This document shows positions 25,289-33,464 of a stretch of DNA of 64,000 nt, piece by piece (within the stretch, counting starts at the first letter, position 1; every line of letters begins with the position of its first letter). Origin of the DNA: CAIXDN01 sp964482085 (GTDB taxonomy: Bacteria; Patescibacteriota; Patescibacteriia; 2-12-FULL-60-25); NCBI GenBank assembly GCA_964482085.1, contig CAYZVS010000001.1, positions 108,195 to 172,194 of the forward strand, read 5' to 3'. Both the position numbers and the translations under genes were made by a program. The notes under the pieces were generated by a model, which made no database searches, was not told the DNA's origin, and saw only the letters and a program-made list of their open reading frames with translations.

Positions 25289-25936
25289 ATGACCAACACG
25301 AATCTCCTCGCGTCGCTCATCAGCAAGATCGTCGGCATCCGTGTCTTCGTGAAGAACGAAGTCCAGGATGCCAACAAGCATCCGGAGATGACGGCGCGTG
25401 GGCAACTCGAGGGCTTCCTGCGCGTCACGCAGGCGGAGCTCCTCGAGGGCCTCGGGGTGAAGAACCCCAAGAAGCTCACGGTCACAGTGCGCAAGTCGAT
25501 CGCGGTGCTCGCACGCATCCACAAGGGATGCGACAGCTATGGGGTGGTCGCGGACAAGGCGGAGGTGCTCATCAAGCGCCTCAGCCCGATCTACGTGCTG
25601 GCACTCGAGCAGACCAAGCTCGAGGCCCAGCGCATCGCCACGCGTAACAAGCTCGAACAGAGCTTCGCGGTCCTCTCGGGCGGCAAGGCGCTTCCCGACG
25701 GAACCGCGAGCAACACGCTCGAGGTGATCATCAACGAGCTGCGAAGCGAGCTCGAGGAGACGACACGTGTGAAGATGGAGGAGGTGAATGAGCTCGCGCT
25801 CAAGCACCCCAACATCGGTCGCGTCAGCGACAAGAATCTGATCGCATTCGCGGTCCGCCTCAACGAGCGCCTCACGGTGCTCCGGCGTATGCGTCCCGTG
25901 ACGCACAAGCCCTTCGCCAAGGCGCTCAGCGTCTGA
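25289..25936 (+). CDS. orphan protein, helical, unrecognised
   Basis: 216 residues from the ATG at 25289 (AGAAGGG nine bases upstream); the upstream in-frame extension is hairpin-filled leader. It is mostly alpha-helical and charged, with no signal or membrane segment: an N-terminal basic region (about 20-75) and a long helical C-terminal half (VIINELRSELEETTRVKMEEVNELA; LNERLTVLRRMR). No family is recognised. It is strongly biased to CTC/GAG/CGC codons. The long antisense frame on the other strand is a by-product of this bias. Confidence 0.75.
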   Translation: MTNTNLLASLISKIVGIRVFVKNEVQDANKHPEMTARGQLEGFLRVTQAELLEGLGVKNPKKLTVTVRKSIAVLARIHKGCDSYGVVADKAEVLIKRLSPIYVLALEQTKLEAQRIATRNKLEQSFAVLSGGKALPDGTASNTLEVIINELRSELEETTRVKMEEVNELALKHPNIGRVSDKNLIAFAVRLNERLTVLRRMRPVTHKPFAKALSV

Positions 25937-25943
25937 CACTCTG

Positions 25944-26011
25944 GCCGTTCCGAGAATTCATTTTCTCGGAACGGCGTCCACCCTGATCATCGAAGCGATT
26001 CGATGAGCGAG
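25944..26011 (+). promoter_or_regulatory. intergenic hairpin plus GNRA-loop hairpin
   Basis: GCCGTTCCGAGAA/TTTCTCGGAACGGC (25944-25975) without a U tract, then CATCGAA-GCGA-TTCGATG (25988-26005) followed by AGCGAG. The latter matches the hairpin at 25207-25224 in stem length, GNRA loop and trailing AGCGAG, with stem differences that keep the pairing. Confidence 0.55.
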
Positions 26012-26062
26012 GCGGGCGCAAAGAAGCACATCGTTTCTCCGCGACCCAATATCGGAGGTTCC

Positions 26063-26209
26063 TTGACCAACATCGAGAAGATGATTCAAGAGGAGATCGT
26101 TCGGCACTTCGGAATCGGCGGCTGCGCTCCCTTGGGCGTCGATCCGCTAGTGTTCCTCTTCCCAAAGATAGAGGAAGAGCGTGAGATCTACCTGCTCGAG
26201 GCGGCCTGA
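26063..26209 (+). CDS. 48-residue orphan protein
   Basis: A TTG start directly after GGAGGTTCC opens 48 codons (MTNIEKMIQEEIVRHFGIGG... to YLLEAA). An amphipathic helix at the N-terminus is followed by a Gly/Pro turn and an acidic end. The stop overlaps the ATG of the next gene (TGATG), which indicates translational coupling. It is unrecognised. Confidence 0.65.
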   Translation: MTNIEKMIQEEIVRHFGIGGCAPLGVDPLVFLFPKIEEEREIYLLEAA

Positions 26210-26802
26210 TGAAAGGTGCCGCATTCTGGATCGTCGGCGTGATCATCGTGATCGTGCTCGTCGGATTCCATGTCACGGACAACAACGAAGGCTACTTCGA
26301 GCCGGTTGGTGATGTATACATGGAGCTCGATCACAACGCTCGCGCGATGCACACCTACGATCACGCTCGCGGTTACCGCGTGCGTGGAGGTACGCTCACC
26401 GCGACCGTCGTTGGAGTCGAACGTATCCCGTCTGAAGACGGGGTTCGTCGAGCGAACGTCAATGTGGAAGTCGGTTTTGCAATCGACAACCACTATCACG
26501 GATGGGGCTGGTCGCGACTTGATCGACCTATCATCTACGGATGGTTGCAAGGAGCGCGCGGTGTGGGTGAAGACTCACATCGACACACAGAATCGGTGGA
26601 TGGAATAACCTTCCTCTCGCCGATTCCGGCTCCGATGCGACCCAGCGGCGCAGATCGTCGCTGGCGAACGCGCTACGCACCTTCACTTCATGGAAGCTGT
26701 TCCACGGACTATCACCATGATTGGTGCCGTTGGAATGCAACGCTTCCTATCACCGGCGACGTTACGTACGTGAACATTCACATGCGAGAACGTTTCCGAT
26801 GA
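26209..26802 (+). CDS. membrane-anchored exported orphan
   Basis: 197 residues. An N-terminal hydrophobic helix (about 5-22, WIVGVIIVIVLVGF) acts as signal anchor, leaving a roughly 175-residue external domain rich in His, Asp and aromatic residues (HYHGWGWSRLD, DYHHDWCRW) with two Cys. A metal-binding role is possible but not shown. It starts by stop-start overlap with the 48-residue gene and is closed by a strong hairpin. It is unrecognised. Confidence 0.7.
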   Translation: MKGAAFWIVGVIIVIVLVGFHVTDNNEGYFEPVGDVYMELDHNARAMHTYDHARGYRVRGGTLTATVVGVERIPSEDGVRRANVNVEVGFAIDNHYHGWGWSRLDRPIIYGWLQGARGVGEDSHRHTESVDGITFLSPIPAPMRPSGADRRWRTRYAPSLHGSCSTDYHHDWCRWNATLPITGDVTYVNIHMRERFR

Positions 26803-26808
26803 ACTCTT

Positions 26809-26847
26809 TGTCCGACTCCCCATTTAAAACATGGGTTGAGTCGGACA
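26809..26847 (+). terminator. long hairpin ending the first cluster transcript
   Basis: TGTCCGACTC/GAGTCGGACA with an inner CCCAT/ATGGG stem. The following bases are only moderately T-rich. Confidence 0.6.
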
Positions 26848-26902
26848 GCTCATTGAGGGCTGGAATATTTTTCCAACTTCATCGGCTGAATGTCTGAGAT
26901 TC

Positions 26903-26931
26903 TTGACAAATAGCTTAAATGGTCGTATTCT
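26903..26931 (+). promoter_or_regulatory. second strong promoter of the orphan cluster
   Basis: TTGACA, 17 bases, TATTCT; the predicted start is near 26938, 16 nt before a large RNA helix. Confidence 0.75.
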
Positions 26932-26953
26932 GTTCAGTTCGTTTCATCTTTGG

Positions 26954-27090
26954 TCCGGAAGTTCTTGGAGGTTGTTTTGCTTGTCGGTTTGCGGGTCTCT
27001 GACTGCGGTTGGACGCTTTGCGACTACAACTCCTCTCCTTCTGCGTTTGGCCTCTTTTGGCCCAGACGCAGACCTCCAGGAACTTCCGGA
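26954..27090 (+). ncRNA. structured leader RNA closed by a 19-bp helix
   Basis: Bases 26954-26972 pair with 27072-27090 over 19 bp with a single U-G wobble (TCCGGAAGTTC.. against ..GAACTTCCGGA). Immediately inside the right arm a 10-bp hairpin, CTGCGTTTGG/CCAGACGCAG (27041-27071), abuts the closing helix so the two could stack. A further CGGAAT/ATTCCG hairpin follows (about 27092-27108), then the ribosome site at 27132. It could be a regulatory leader or a small RNA in its own right; I match it to no known class. Confidence 0.55.
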
Positions 27091-27142
27091 TCGGAATGGG
27101 CGATTCCGCTCGGAAAAACGAAACACAACCAAGGAGGCTCTC

Positions 27143-27640
27143 TTGAAAGGATTCTTTATCACGACCATCGATAGATGGTCAGCCAAGAACCAAGCCGAAG
27201 ACCCGTTCAACAACGGCGACTTCGATCCCGACAAGGGAGTCCCACCACGTCTCGCGGCCGAACAAATCGGAAGCGACGACATGGACATCCTGCTCCTCCA
27301 GGCACGCCTCGGAAACGAGGTGGAGAGCGAGCACGATACCGATACGTCCGGCTACTCGGAGGTGCAACATCCGCCCACCGAACAGCTCCTCGCACGCAAT
27401 GGGCGCGAGGAAACGGAAACGCGACTGCATCGTCGATTTGACGAGCGTCGTCTGGGCGAGTTCGAATTGCGACTTGGAGGAGTGTCCCCCGAGGCCATCG
27501 AGAACGACATCGCTCATCTCGAGGACAGGCTTAACGGCCTGTCGGAAGAGAGAACTCAGTTGCGGCGTGATGCCAGGAAACTGGCTCCGCACAACATGAC
27601 CGAGATGATCGGCTCGCCCCCACGACGGGGACACAACTAA
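27143..27640 (+). CDS. acidic/charged orphan protein
   Basis: 165 residues from a TTG with AAGGAGG five bases upstream; the longer open frame begins inside the promoter and is rejected. It is highly charged, with a coiled-coil-like C-terminal half (AIENDIAHLEDRLNGLSEERTQLRRDARKL). It has no Cys, signal or membrane segment. No family is recognised. It is the first gene of the second cluster transcript, behind the large structured leader. Confidence 0.7.
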   Translation: MKGFFITTIDRWSAKNQAEDPFNNGDFDPDKGVPPRLAAEQIGSDDMDILLLQARLGNEVESEHDTDTSGYSEVQHPPTEQLLARNGREETETRLHRRFDERRLGEFELRLGGVSPEAIENDIAHLEDRLNGLSEERTQLRRDARKLAPHNMTEMIGSPPRRGHN

Positions 27641-27648
27641 TCATCTGT

Positions 27649-27727
27649 GGCCGAGATAGACAAAACAGCTTGTCTGTCTCGGCCTCCCACTCTGGAAGCG
27701 CGAATCGTCGTGCATCGGAGCGGGAGG
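27649..27727 (+). promoter_or_regulatory. two intergenic hairpins
   Basis: GGCCGAGATAGACA/TGTCTGTCTCGGCC (27649-27684, 14 bp with one mismatch) and CCTCCC/GGGAGG enclosing GGAAGCGCGAATC (27683-27727). They separate two orphan genes, with the next ribosome site 35 bases on. Confidence 0.5.
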
Positions 27728-27762
27728 CATATCGCCGACCAATCAAAAACCAGGAGGTTCCT

Positions 27763-28554
27763 TTGACACAAGCGATCGGATCCATCGATCCCGTGTACGG
27801 CTTCACGTCCCGTTTTGCACCGTTTGTCATTCGTGACGATGACGATGCGAGCGACGACGAGTTGCTCTACTCGGAGAATTGGCTCGGTCGACGTGACCGG
27901 GTCATCCTCGCCTTTCGGGACAATCGTCTCGAGATGCTGTACTTCAACGATCTCCTCGCGGAGATCGTGAACTCGCTCGCTGCAACGGGGTATTACACCC
28001 TGATGCGGTTGCGAGAACTCGCCAACGACATCCGGACGACTCCGTGGTCCACACTCGAGCCGCTCATCAACGAGCTGCGCGACATGGGCGACGAAGACCT
28101 CGTCGAGAAGGCTCTGAACGCCTTTCGTTCTGAACCGCCCAAGCACAATCTGCCTGGTCCTGCCGAGCACAAGGCCGCTTCCAAAGCGGCCACGCTCCAG
28201 GCTCTCGCAGAACGAGGGACGGGTCCGGAAGCGGAAACGGCTGCCCGTCTGGCGGAGAAAATCGTCGCCAAACACAATGTCATCCCCAAGAAGAGCAAAT
28301 GGTCGCTCGACTTGGAGGAAGTATCGGAAGACGTTCCGCAATTCGTGCGGTCTGTCACGCCGGTCGATATCCTCATCCAGAAGCTCGACGGCGCTCTCAA
28401 GCGCCTGCGACCTCTGGCAGAACGCATTCAGGAATTCCGACGTCATGGTCGGGATGATCTGGAGATGCGGTCTCGAACGCTCATCGACATGCTTCAGGAT
28501 CCGCATGGGCTCGCGCATCGTCTGATGCCCGAGATCGTGTATCGAAGGTCCTGA
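27763..28554 (+). CDS. orphan protein, helical, unrecognised
   Basis: 263 residues from a TTG preceded by AGGAGGTTCC; the 31 codons upstream in frame lie in hairpin leader. There is an acidic patch near 25 (IRDDDDASDDELL). The middle is helical (MLYFNDLLAEIVNSLAATGYYTLMRL) with Ala/Glu/Lys-rich repeats, and the C-terminus is basic. It is cytoplasmic by sequence. No family is recognised. Confidence 0.7.
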   Translation: MTQAIGSIDPVYGFTSRFAPFVIRDDDDASDDELLYSENWLGRRDRVILAFRDNRLEMLYFNDLLAEIVNSLAATGYYTLMRLRELANDIRTTPWSTLEPLINELRDMGDEDLVEKALNAFRSEPPKHNLPGPAEHKAASKAATLQALAERGTGPEAETAARLAEKIVAKHNVIPKKSKWSLDLEEVSEDVPQFVRSVTPVDILIQKLDGALKRLRPLAERIQEFRRHGRDDLEMRSRTLIDMLQDPHGLAHRLMPEIVYRRS

Positions 28555-28565
28555 TTCTCTGAGGA

Positions 28566-28634
28566 CCTCGCTGTTACAAGCGAGGCCTTCCCCCCAAATT
28601 TCCTTGTCTGAAAAGACGAGGCCATCGGGGGGAA
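28566..28634 (+). terminator. nested hairpins after the 263-residue orphan
   Basis: CCTCGCT/AGCGAGG (28566-28585), then TTCCCCCC (28588-28595)/GGGGGGAA (28627-28634) enclosing CTTGTCT-GAAA-AGACGAG (28603-28620), another 7-bp stem with a GNRA loop. AATAATT follows. From 28635 to 28796 I see no gene, only the leader of the next one, with a GATTCC/GGAATC pairing. Confidence 0.5.
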
Positions 28635-28796
28635 AATAATTAACGCCCTGCGAGGTTCATAAACCTCCGACTCTGAAGCGTTACGCCCCAGATTCTTTCC
28701 GAGATTCCGGTGAAATGGAATCAAGGACGCCCGTTCACAATTCAACCAACAACGTTCAGTCCAATCACCTCCGCTACGGCGGACATGGAGGTTCCC

Positions 28797-29813
28797 GTGA
28801 CCGACAACAAGCCCCTCGTGTGGTTCCAGTTCCCGATGCCCTCGTTCGACTCGGCCCAGAAGGCGTTCAAGCGCCGCTTCGAGTTCATCTTCAGTAACCG
28901 ACTCGAGAGCGCCGTGATCCACTCCAAGGACATGGAGGAAGGCAATCAGCAGCTGCAGACCAACCTCAACATAAAAATCTTCACGCGTGATCTCTGCGAG
29001 AAGGAGGGCCAGCTCAAGGAGCTCGTCTCCAAGCTCGATGGGCTCGCGCCCATGATCCGCATGCTGATCGACGGCATCTACACCACCCCCGAGGGTGAGG
29101 AGTTGCCGATGATCAAGCGCAACGGCAAGCCGGCTCCGATGCCGGTGTACTTCCTCGACCCGAGCGATCGGGAAGGGGGCCGGTATGCCCAGCAGGAAAC
29201 CTTCACGATGCGTGACGTGGCCCACTTCCTGCACAACAGCGAGTTCCGCGAGCCGCGCGCGATCAACAACGGTCGTGACAGCACACCGTTCCGACAGGCG
29301 GTCGGCGGCACGCTCGAGGCGGGCAAGGTCGGCGACGATGCCCACAGCGCCAAGCGCGTGTTCACTGGGACCGTCTTCGGACGCTACCCGTTCCGCCCGA
29401 CGATCGAGGAGCGCGAAGGGACGCGATACGCCGTCTTCACGGACGACTATCGCTCCACTGGCTACATGACTTTCATGCCGATGAAGACGGTCGTGCTCCT
29501 GCTCAACACGTTCGTGGTCGCCGAGCCGTTCTTCCAGAACGTCGTGGCGCACTGGAGCGGGTTCAGCCACCGTGCAGAGAACCGCGTCCGCGGACTTCTG
29601 CCCGCGCCGCGTGAGCAGCGCAAGGCCTCGTCCCAGGACGAGGCCTCCAAGGCCGAGACCGCGGAAGAGGGCAAGGTCGAGGGCGACAAGCCCAAGGCCA
29701 AGCGCAACCGCCGCCGCAACAAGGCGACAGAAGAGACGCCGGAAGTCGTGACGGAAACCAAGGAGGGAGACGAGAGTCCCCCGACCGAGGAATCCGGTGC
29801 GGTGACGGCCTGA
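28797..29813 (+). CDS. orphan protein with Lys/Glu-rich disordered tail
   Basis: 338 residues from a GTG preceded by GGAGGTTCCC. A globular region spans about 1-265 (WFQFPMPSFDSAQKAFKRRF; TFTMRDVAHFLHNSEF; TGTVFGRYPFRPTIEE). A disordered tail of Lys/Arg/Glu/Ala repeats follows (KPKAKRNRRRNKATEE), which may bind nucleic acid. It has no signal peptide, and no family is recognised. The low-complexity tail is unlike anything else in the cluster. A long antisense frame opposite is a composition artefact. Confidence 0.75.
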   Translation: MTDNKPLVWFQFPMPSFDSAQKAFKRRFEFIFSNRLESAVIHSKDMEEGNQQLQTNLNIKIFTRDLCEKEGQLKELVSKLDGLAPMIRMLIDGIYTTPEGEELPMIKRNGKPAPMPVYFLDPSDREGGRYAQQETFTMRDVAHFLHNSEFREPRAINNGRDSTPFRQAVGGTLEAGKVGDDAHSAKRVFTGTVFGRYPFRPTIEEREGTRYAVFTDDYRSTGYMTFMPMKTVVLLLNTFVVAEPFFQNVVAHWSGFSHRAENRVRGLLPAPREQRKASSQDEASKAETAEEGKVEGDKPKAKRNRRRNKATEETPEVVTETKEGDESPPTEESGAVTA

Positions 29814-29848
29814 ACGAAGGGCGGATCAAACCGCCCCCTACTCTGAGC

Positions 29849-29890
29849 AGCCCCGATTCGACATTCTGTCGGATCGGGGCTTGTTTGTTC
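29849..29890 (+). terminator. intrinsic terminator
   Basis: AGCCCCGAT..TGTCGGATCGGGGCT stem followed by TGTTTGTT; a GGGCGG/CCGCCC hairpin (29819-29836) precedes it. Confidence 0.75.
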
Positions 29891-29947
29891 CTGAGTCTGG
29901 ACACAATGATCGATTTCTGATAACGTGATCGTCCCGGAGGTAAACGA

Positions 29948-30130
29948 ATGAGCGAGGAAGATCGTACGGATCTAAAGAGAACATGGCCACCGCAAGGCCT
30001 GACAAATGAGATCGGGAACAACGATCAAACCGTGATCACACGGGTACCCGAAGATCTCCTGAGAAGGCTACTCGATTCTGGCTCTGTCGCTATCGACGAT
30101 CCGGATCGCAATAAATCAGAGGACGCATAA
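29948..30130 (+). CDS. 60-residue hydrophilic orphan
   Basis: An ATG six bases after GGAGGT opens 60 codons. Charged, with a helical VPEDLLRRLLDSG segment, it may be a small regulator or adaptor. It overlaps the next start (TAATG), so the two small genes are coupled. Confidence 0.6.
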   Translation: MSEEDRTDLKRTWPPQGLTNEIGNNDQTVITRVPEDLLRRLLDSGSVAIDDPDRNKSEDA

Positions 30131-30207
30131 TGTCCTTCGTGGCGATCATCGCCTTCCTCTACCTCGTCTTTGACGATGTTCGCGTTGCCATCAATGGCCG
30201 ACGCTGA
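30130..30207 (+). CDS. 25-residue membrane peptide
   Basis: An ATG overlapping the previous TAA opens 25 codons: a hydrophobic helix (FVAIIAFLYLVF) and a short basic tail. The size and form are those of small single-helix membrane peptides. Coupling to the upstream gene supports translation. Confidence 0.45.
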   Translation: MSFVAIIAFLYLVFDDVRVAINGRR

Positions 30208-30230
30208 TTTCTCCGGCGCACTTTCCTGCT

Positions 30231-30270
30231 ACGCCCCGTCTGGCTTTTCTTGCCGGAACGGGGCGTTTGC
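30231..30270 (+). terminator. terminator closing the orphan cluster
   Basis: ACGCCCCGT..ACGGGGCGT with an inner TGGC/GCC(G)G and a following TTTG. It is of the CGCCCCG type seen after other orphan genes. Confidence 0.65.
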
Positions 30271-30444
30271 GTTACGTTCAATTTCCAATCGTCCTTCAAA
30301 ACCTGCGGAGCGCCGTACGTCTCGGTGCTGTTTCCACGTCTACCCGTGCGTGCATCATCTGATGCGTTCGCGGATCTCTCCTGACGCAGAAAACGGCACC
30401 ATCTGGATGTGGCGCCGCTCTGCGGGTTTAGGGGGATGATTTTT
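30271..30444. other. gene-free stretch
   Basis: I see no convincing gene, promoter or repeat between the cluster terminator and the convergent rodZ-like gene. Confidence 0.4.
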
Positions 30445-31149
30445 TTATTCTTCTTCCGGAACGGCTGCTACGGGGGCTCGATCATAGATCACACGACGGA
30501 TTGCAACAGATTCTGCGCCATGACGTCTGCGTGAAACAATTCTAATCAGAGTTGTTCCACGTGGAACATTCATATCGAGTGTGAACGTTCCATCGGGACG
30601 AACTGTCGCTTCTACGTCATTTATCGTGACAAGCGAGCCTGACAAGGTGTGACCATCAATAACGATGTGTGGATCGTCGATTCGCATACCGTCGGATGGA
30701 CTCGCTACTTCTAGGTCCGGAGCAACCGACATCGCGCGAGCCTGTGCGTAGACGTAACCTCCCAACAAAAACACAAAACACATGAAGCCAACGGCTGCGA
30801 TAATGCGAGGTGTTACAACGAGTGCGGTCGCGCCTAATCGAACAGGGCGCGGGAGAAAATCGGCAGGATTGCGTTTGATTTCACGCGTACGCAGACCGTC
30901 TTTGAATTTGTGAAGATAGTAGGATTCGTTTACTCCAAAAAAGGACACGTAGGACTTGAGCAATTTTTCTGCATACACGGCGTCCGGTAAACCGCTCCAG
31001 TCTTCCTCTTCTAGGGCGCGTAAGAATGAGGGGGTGAGCTTAGCCAAACGAGCGGCCTGCTCGAGTGAAAGTCCGGCACGCTCACGTAACTCAACCAAAT
31101 CGGGGCCGAGTTTTCCGGTGCTGTTCACTCGTTTAAGGACAAAGGCCAT
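30445..31149 (-). CDS. RodZ-like membrane protein (HTH plus single helix)
   Basis: 234 residues from the ATG at 31149. An N-terminal helix-turn-helix of the RodZ/HTH_25 type (LGPDLVELRERAGLSLEQAARLAKLTPSFLRALEEEDW, about 16-50) is followed by a juxtamembrane basic stretch, one transmembrane helix (about 118-138) and an external beta domain. RodZ links MreB to the cell-wall machinery in rods; that role is inferred. It follows ftsK and recA on the same strand with a 44-bp gap. The coding region contains TGTTCCACGTGGAACA (30553-30568), a parS-like word. Confidence 0.75.
   Translation of the reverse strand: MAFVLKRVNSTGKLGPDLVELRERAGLSLEQAARLAKLTPSFLRALEEEDWSGLPDAVYAEKLLKSYVSFFGVNESYYLHKFKDGLRTREIKRNPADFLPRPVRLGATALVVTPRIIAAVGFMCFVFLLGGYVYAQARAMSVAPDLEVASPSDGMRIDDPHIVIDGHTLSGSLVTINDVEATVRPDGTFTLDMNVPRGTTLIRIVSRRRHGAESVAIRRVIYDRAPVAAVPEEE
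30553..30568. promoter_or_regulatory. parS-like palindrome inside rodZ-like gene
   Basis: TGTTCCACGTGGAACA differs symmetrically at two positions from the parS consensus that is repeated at 55117-55851. It may be a weak ParB site or coincidental coding sequence (NVPRGTT). Confidence 0.3.
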
Positions 31150-31193
31150 AGACAAAACGTAGTCTGTAAACCGTGAGATGTAAACCTTCTAAC

Positions 31194-33428
31194 CTAAAGC
31201 GACTCCTCCTCCTCGACTTCCAATTCATCTTCATCCGGAATTTCTGGCGGCGCTTGATCTTTTAAGAAATCTGCCTTGAGAATTTCACGAGGTTTTGCAC
31301 CATCACCCGCACTAATGAAGCCCTCTTCCTCTAAAAGATCAAGAAGACGAGCGGCGCGTGCATAACCGACTTTGAGGCGACGCTGGAGCAATGAAGCGGA
31401 GGCTTTTCCTGCGCGGATGATCTCTTCTTTGGCGGCAGGAATAAGCTCGTCTGAATCTTCTGAAGGGAGACCGCTGTCGCCAAATATCGTTGGTCCGGCG
31501 GACGGTCGATTGGTGACGGAAAGATCGTAATCAGCGGGCTCGTATTTAGATTTTACATATTCAACAACGCGTTGAATTTCTGTTTCCGAGACAAAAGCGC
31601 CTTGCACGCGCTTTGGCATAGATAGCTCGGCGGTGGAGTAAAGCATGTCTCCGCGTCCAAGAAGTTTTTCAGCGCCTTGTTGGTCAAGAATTGTGCGAGA
31701 ATCCGTAGCAGAGGCGACGGCAAAAGCGATACGCCCTGGAATATTTGCTTTGATCAAACCTGTGATGACGTCTACGGAAGGGCGTTGTGTTGCAAGCACC
31801 AAGTGAATACCAACGGCACGCGACATCTGAGCGAGTCGGACAATCGGACCTTCTACATCGGAGGCGGACGTCGCCATGAGATCCGCCAACTCATCGATCA
31901 AAATAACAAGATACGGAATGCGATCTTGCACTTTTGTATTGTAGGTAGGTAGGTCGCGTACACCATGCTTAGCGAGCAAGTCGTAACGACGATCCATTTC
32001 TCGCAAAGCCCATTTGAGTGCATTCACGGTTTCTGGAACCTTGGTAATAACCGGCGTCAGCAAATGCGGAATGCCGTTGTATACCTGGAGCTCTACGCGC
32101 TTTGGATCGACCATGATGAATTTTACATCGTCAGGACCGAGCGCGTAGAGATACGACATGATGATGATGTTCAAACAAACCGATTTTCCAGAACCTGTTG
32201 CACCGGCAACGAGCAAGTGTGGCATTTTTGCGAGGTCGCCAAGCCAAGGTTTGCCGGAAACATCCCGTCCTAGAACAAAAGAGAGGAGAGTCTTGCGGTC
32301 GCGGAATTCTTTGGACTCGATCATCTCACGCAAACCGACCGTGGCGACACTTTGATTTGGAACTTCAACACCGACCAAGGATTTGCCAGGGATTGGTGCT
32401 TCAATACGGATCGGATGCGCAGCGAGCGCGAGCGCAAGGTCATTATGCAAACCTGTGATGCGTGAGAGTTTCACGCCATCTGATGGTTTGAAAGCAAATT
32501 GTGTGACGGTTGGACCAACGGCAACTTCTGCCATTTCAACTGGAATACCAAATGTTTCCAGCGTGCGGCGAATAACTTCACGGTTATGAACAATGTCGCC
32601 AGAGGTCGGACGCTGATCGCGGCGCTCAAGTAATTCAACCGGAATCTCGATACGAGTTTGGCGACGTTTAGCTTTTGGCTTGGAGGGCACGGCGGCTTCA
32701 TCATCGTTGTCTTCTTCTGATTCCTCTTCTTCTTCATCCGCTTCCGGCTTTTCATCCTCGGATTCTTCCTCTTCTTGTGATTCATCTGCGGCTGAAGCAA
32801 TCATTGGGGCTTGGCCGTCACGCAACTGAGCCGCTTCAGAAGCACGCGCTCTTGAATCGCTCCATGCACGGAAAGGCGACCCGATTACTTGGAAAGCGCT
32901 ACGTATTCCTTTCAACAGAAGATCGACAAAGAAAAGGATTTGCTTTAGAGACGTATTAAATGAAAGTAGCAATGAAACAATGAAGAGCGCGATGAGAATT
33001 GCGACAGCTCCCGCTAGACCCATCATATTGATGAGTGGCGTTGAAACGATTTCACCCAGCTTGCCACCAGCAGACATCAAGGCCGCATCCGCAACAATCT
33101 TTGCATCAGGAAATGTGATGGCGTGTACAAGTGGATTGAGTGTAATGAAGAACAAAAGAAAACCAACGACATTACTAAATCGGATTGGCAGACGATCAGG
33201 CGCGAGTATGTGATAAGCCCATGCCATGAGCAGGAAGGGCACGATGAGCTTATCCCATCCAAATACATAAGAGACACCATCGCTCAGAGCACGGCCAAAG
33301 GCGCCGGCTAAATCGAACATGGAAAGCAACAGGAAGAACGAGAGGAAAAACAGTAAAACAACTGCTACCCCTTTACCTGTTTCTGAATCTAAAGCTAGAT
33401 CAAATTTTTTCTTCCTACGTCGGGCCAT
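31194..33428 (-). CDS. ftsK: DNA translocase FtsK/SpoIIIE
   Basis: 744 residues. An N-terminal membrane domain of four to five helices (about 20-185) is followed by a Glu/Asp-rich linker (about 215-245) and the RecA-like motor with Walker A GATGSGKS (about 415) and Walker B ILIDELADLM. The C-terminal winged-helix gamma domain (RRLKVGYARAARLLDLLEEEGFI, about 690) reads KOPS-type sites. It pumps chromosome DNA through the division septum. It sits 36 bp after recA. Confidence 0.95.
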   Translation of the reverse strand: MARRRKKKFDLALDSETGKGVAVVLLFFLSFFLLLSMFDLAGAFGRALSDGVSYVFGWDKLIVPFLLMAWAYHILAPDRLPIRFSNVVGFLLFFITLNPLVHAITFPDAKIVADAALMSAGGKLGEIVSTPLINMMGLAGAVAILIALFIVSLLLSFNTSLKQILFFVDLLLKGIRSAFQVIGSPFRAWSDSRARASEAAQLRDGQAPMIASAADESQEEEESEDEKPEADEEEEESEEDNDDEAAVPSKPKAKRRQTRIEIPVELLERRDQRPTSGDIVHNREVIRRTLETFGIPVEMAEVAVGPTVTQFAFKPSDGVKLSRITGLHNDLALALAAHPIRIEAPIPGKSLVGVEVPNQSVATVGLREMIESKEFRDRKTLLSFVLGRDVSGKPWLGDLAKMPHLLVAGATGSGKSVCLNIIIMSYLYALGPDDVKFIMVDPKRVELQVYNGIPHLLTPVITKVPETVNALKWALREMDRRYDLLAKHGVRDLPTYNTKVQDRIPYLVILIDELADLMATSASDVEGPIVRLAQMSRAVGIHLVLATQRPSVDVITGLIKANIPGRIAFAVASATDSRTILDQQGAEKLLGRGDMLYSTAELSMPKRVQGAFVSETEIQRVVEYVKSKYEPADYDLSVTNRPSAGPTIFGDSGLPSEDSDELIPAAKEEIIRAGKASASLLQRRLKVGYARAARLLDLLEEEGFISAGDGAKPREILKADFLKDQAPPEIPDEDELEVEEEESL

Positions 33429-33464
33429 AACCGCCCTATTCTATCAGAAATTAGTTGATTCCTC

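Noticed and set aside
25052..25939. Long antisense frame (295 codons) opposite the 25289-25936 gene
   Set aside because: Composition artefact of strongly biased codons on the sense strand; no ribosome site; Leu/Arg/Glu/Asp low-complexity product.
28494..29570. 358-codon antisense frame opposite 28797-29813
   Set aside because: Same artefact: rich in Arg/Leu/Glu/His with no start signal, while the sense strand has GGAGGTTCC and a sensible protein.
23986..30270. Prophage or integrative element
   Set aside because: No integrase, terminase, capsid or portal-like sequence and no flanking direct repeats or tRNA att site were seen.
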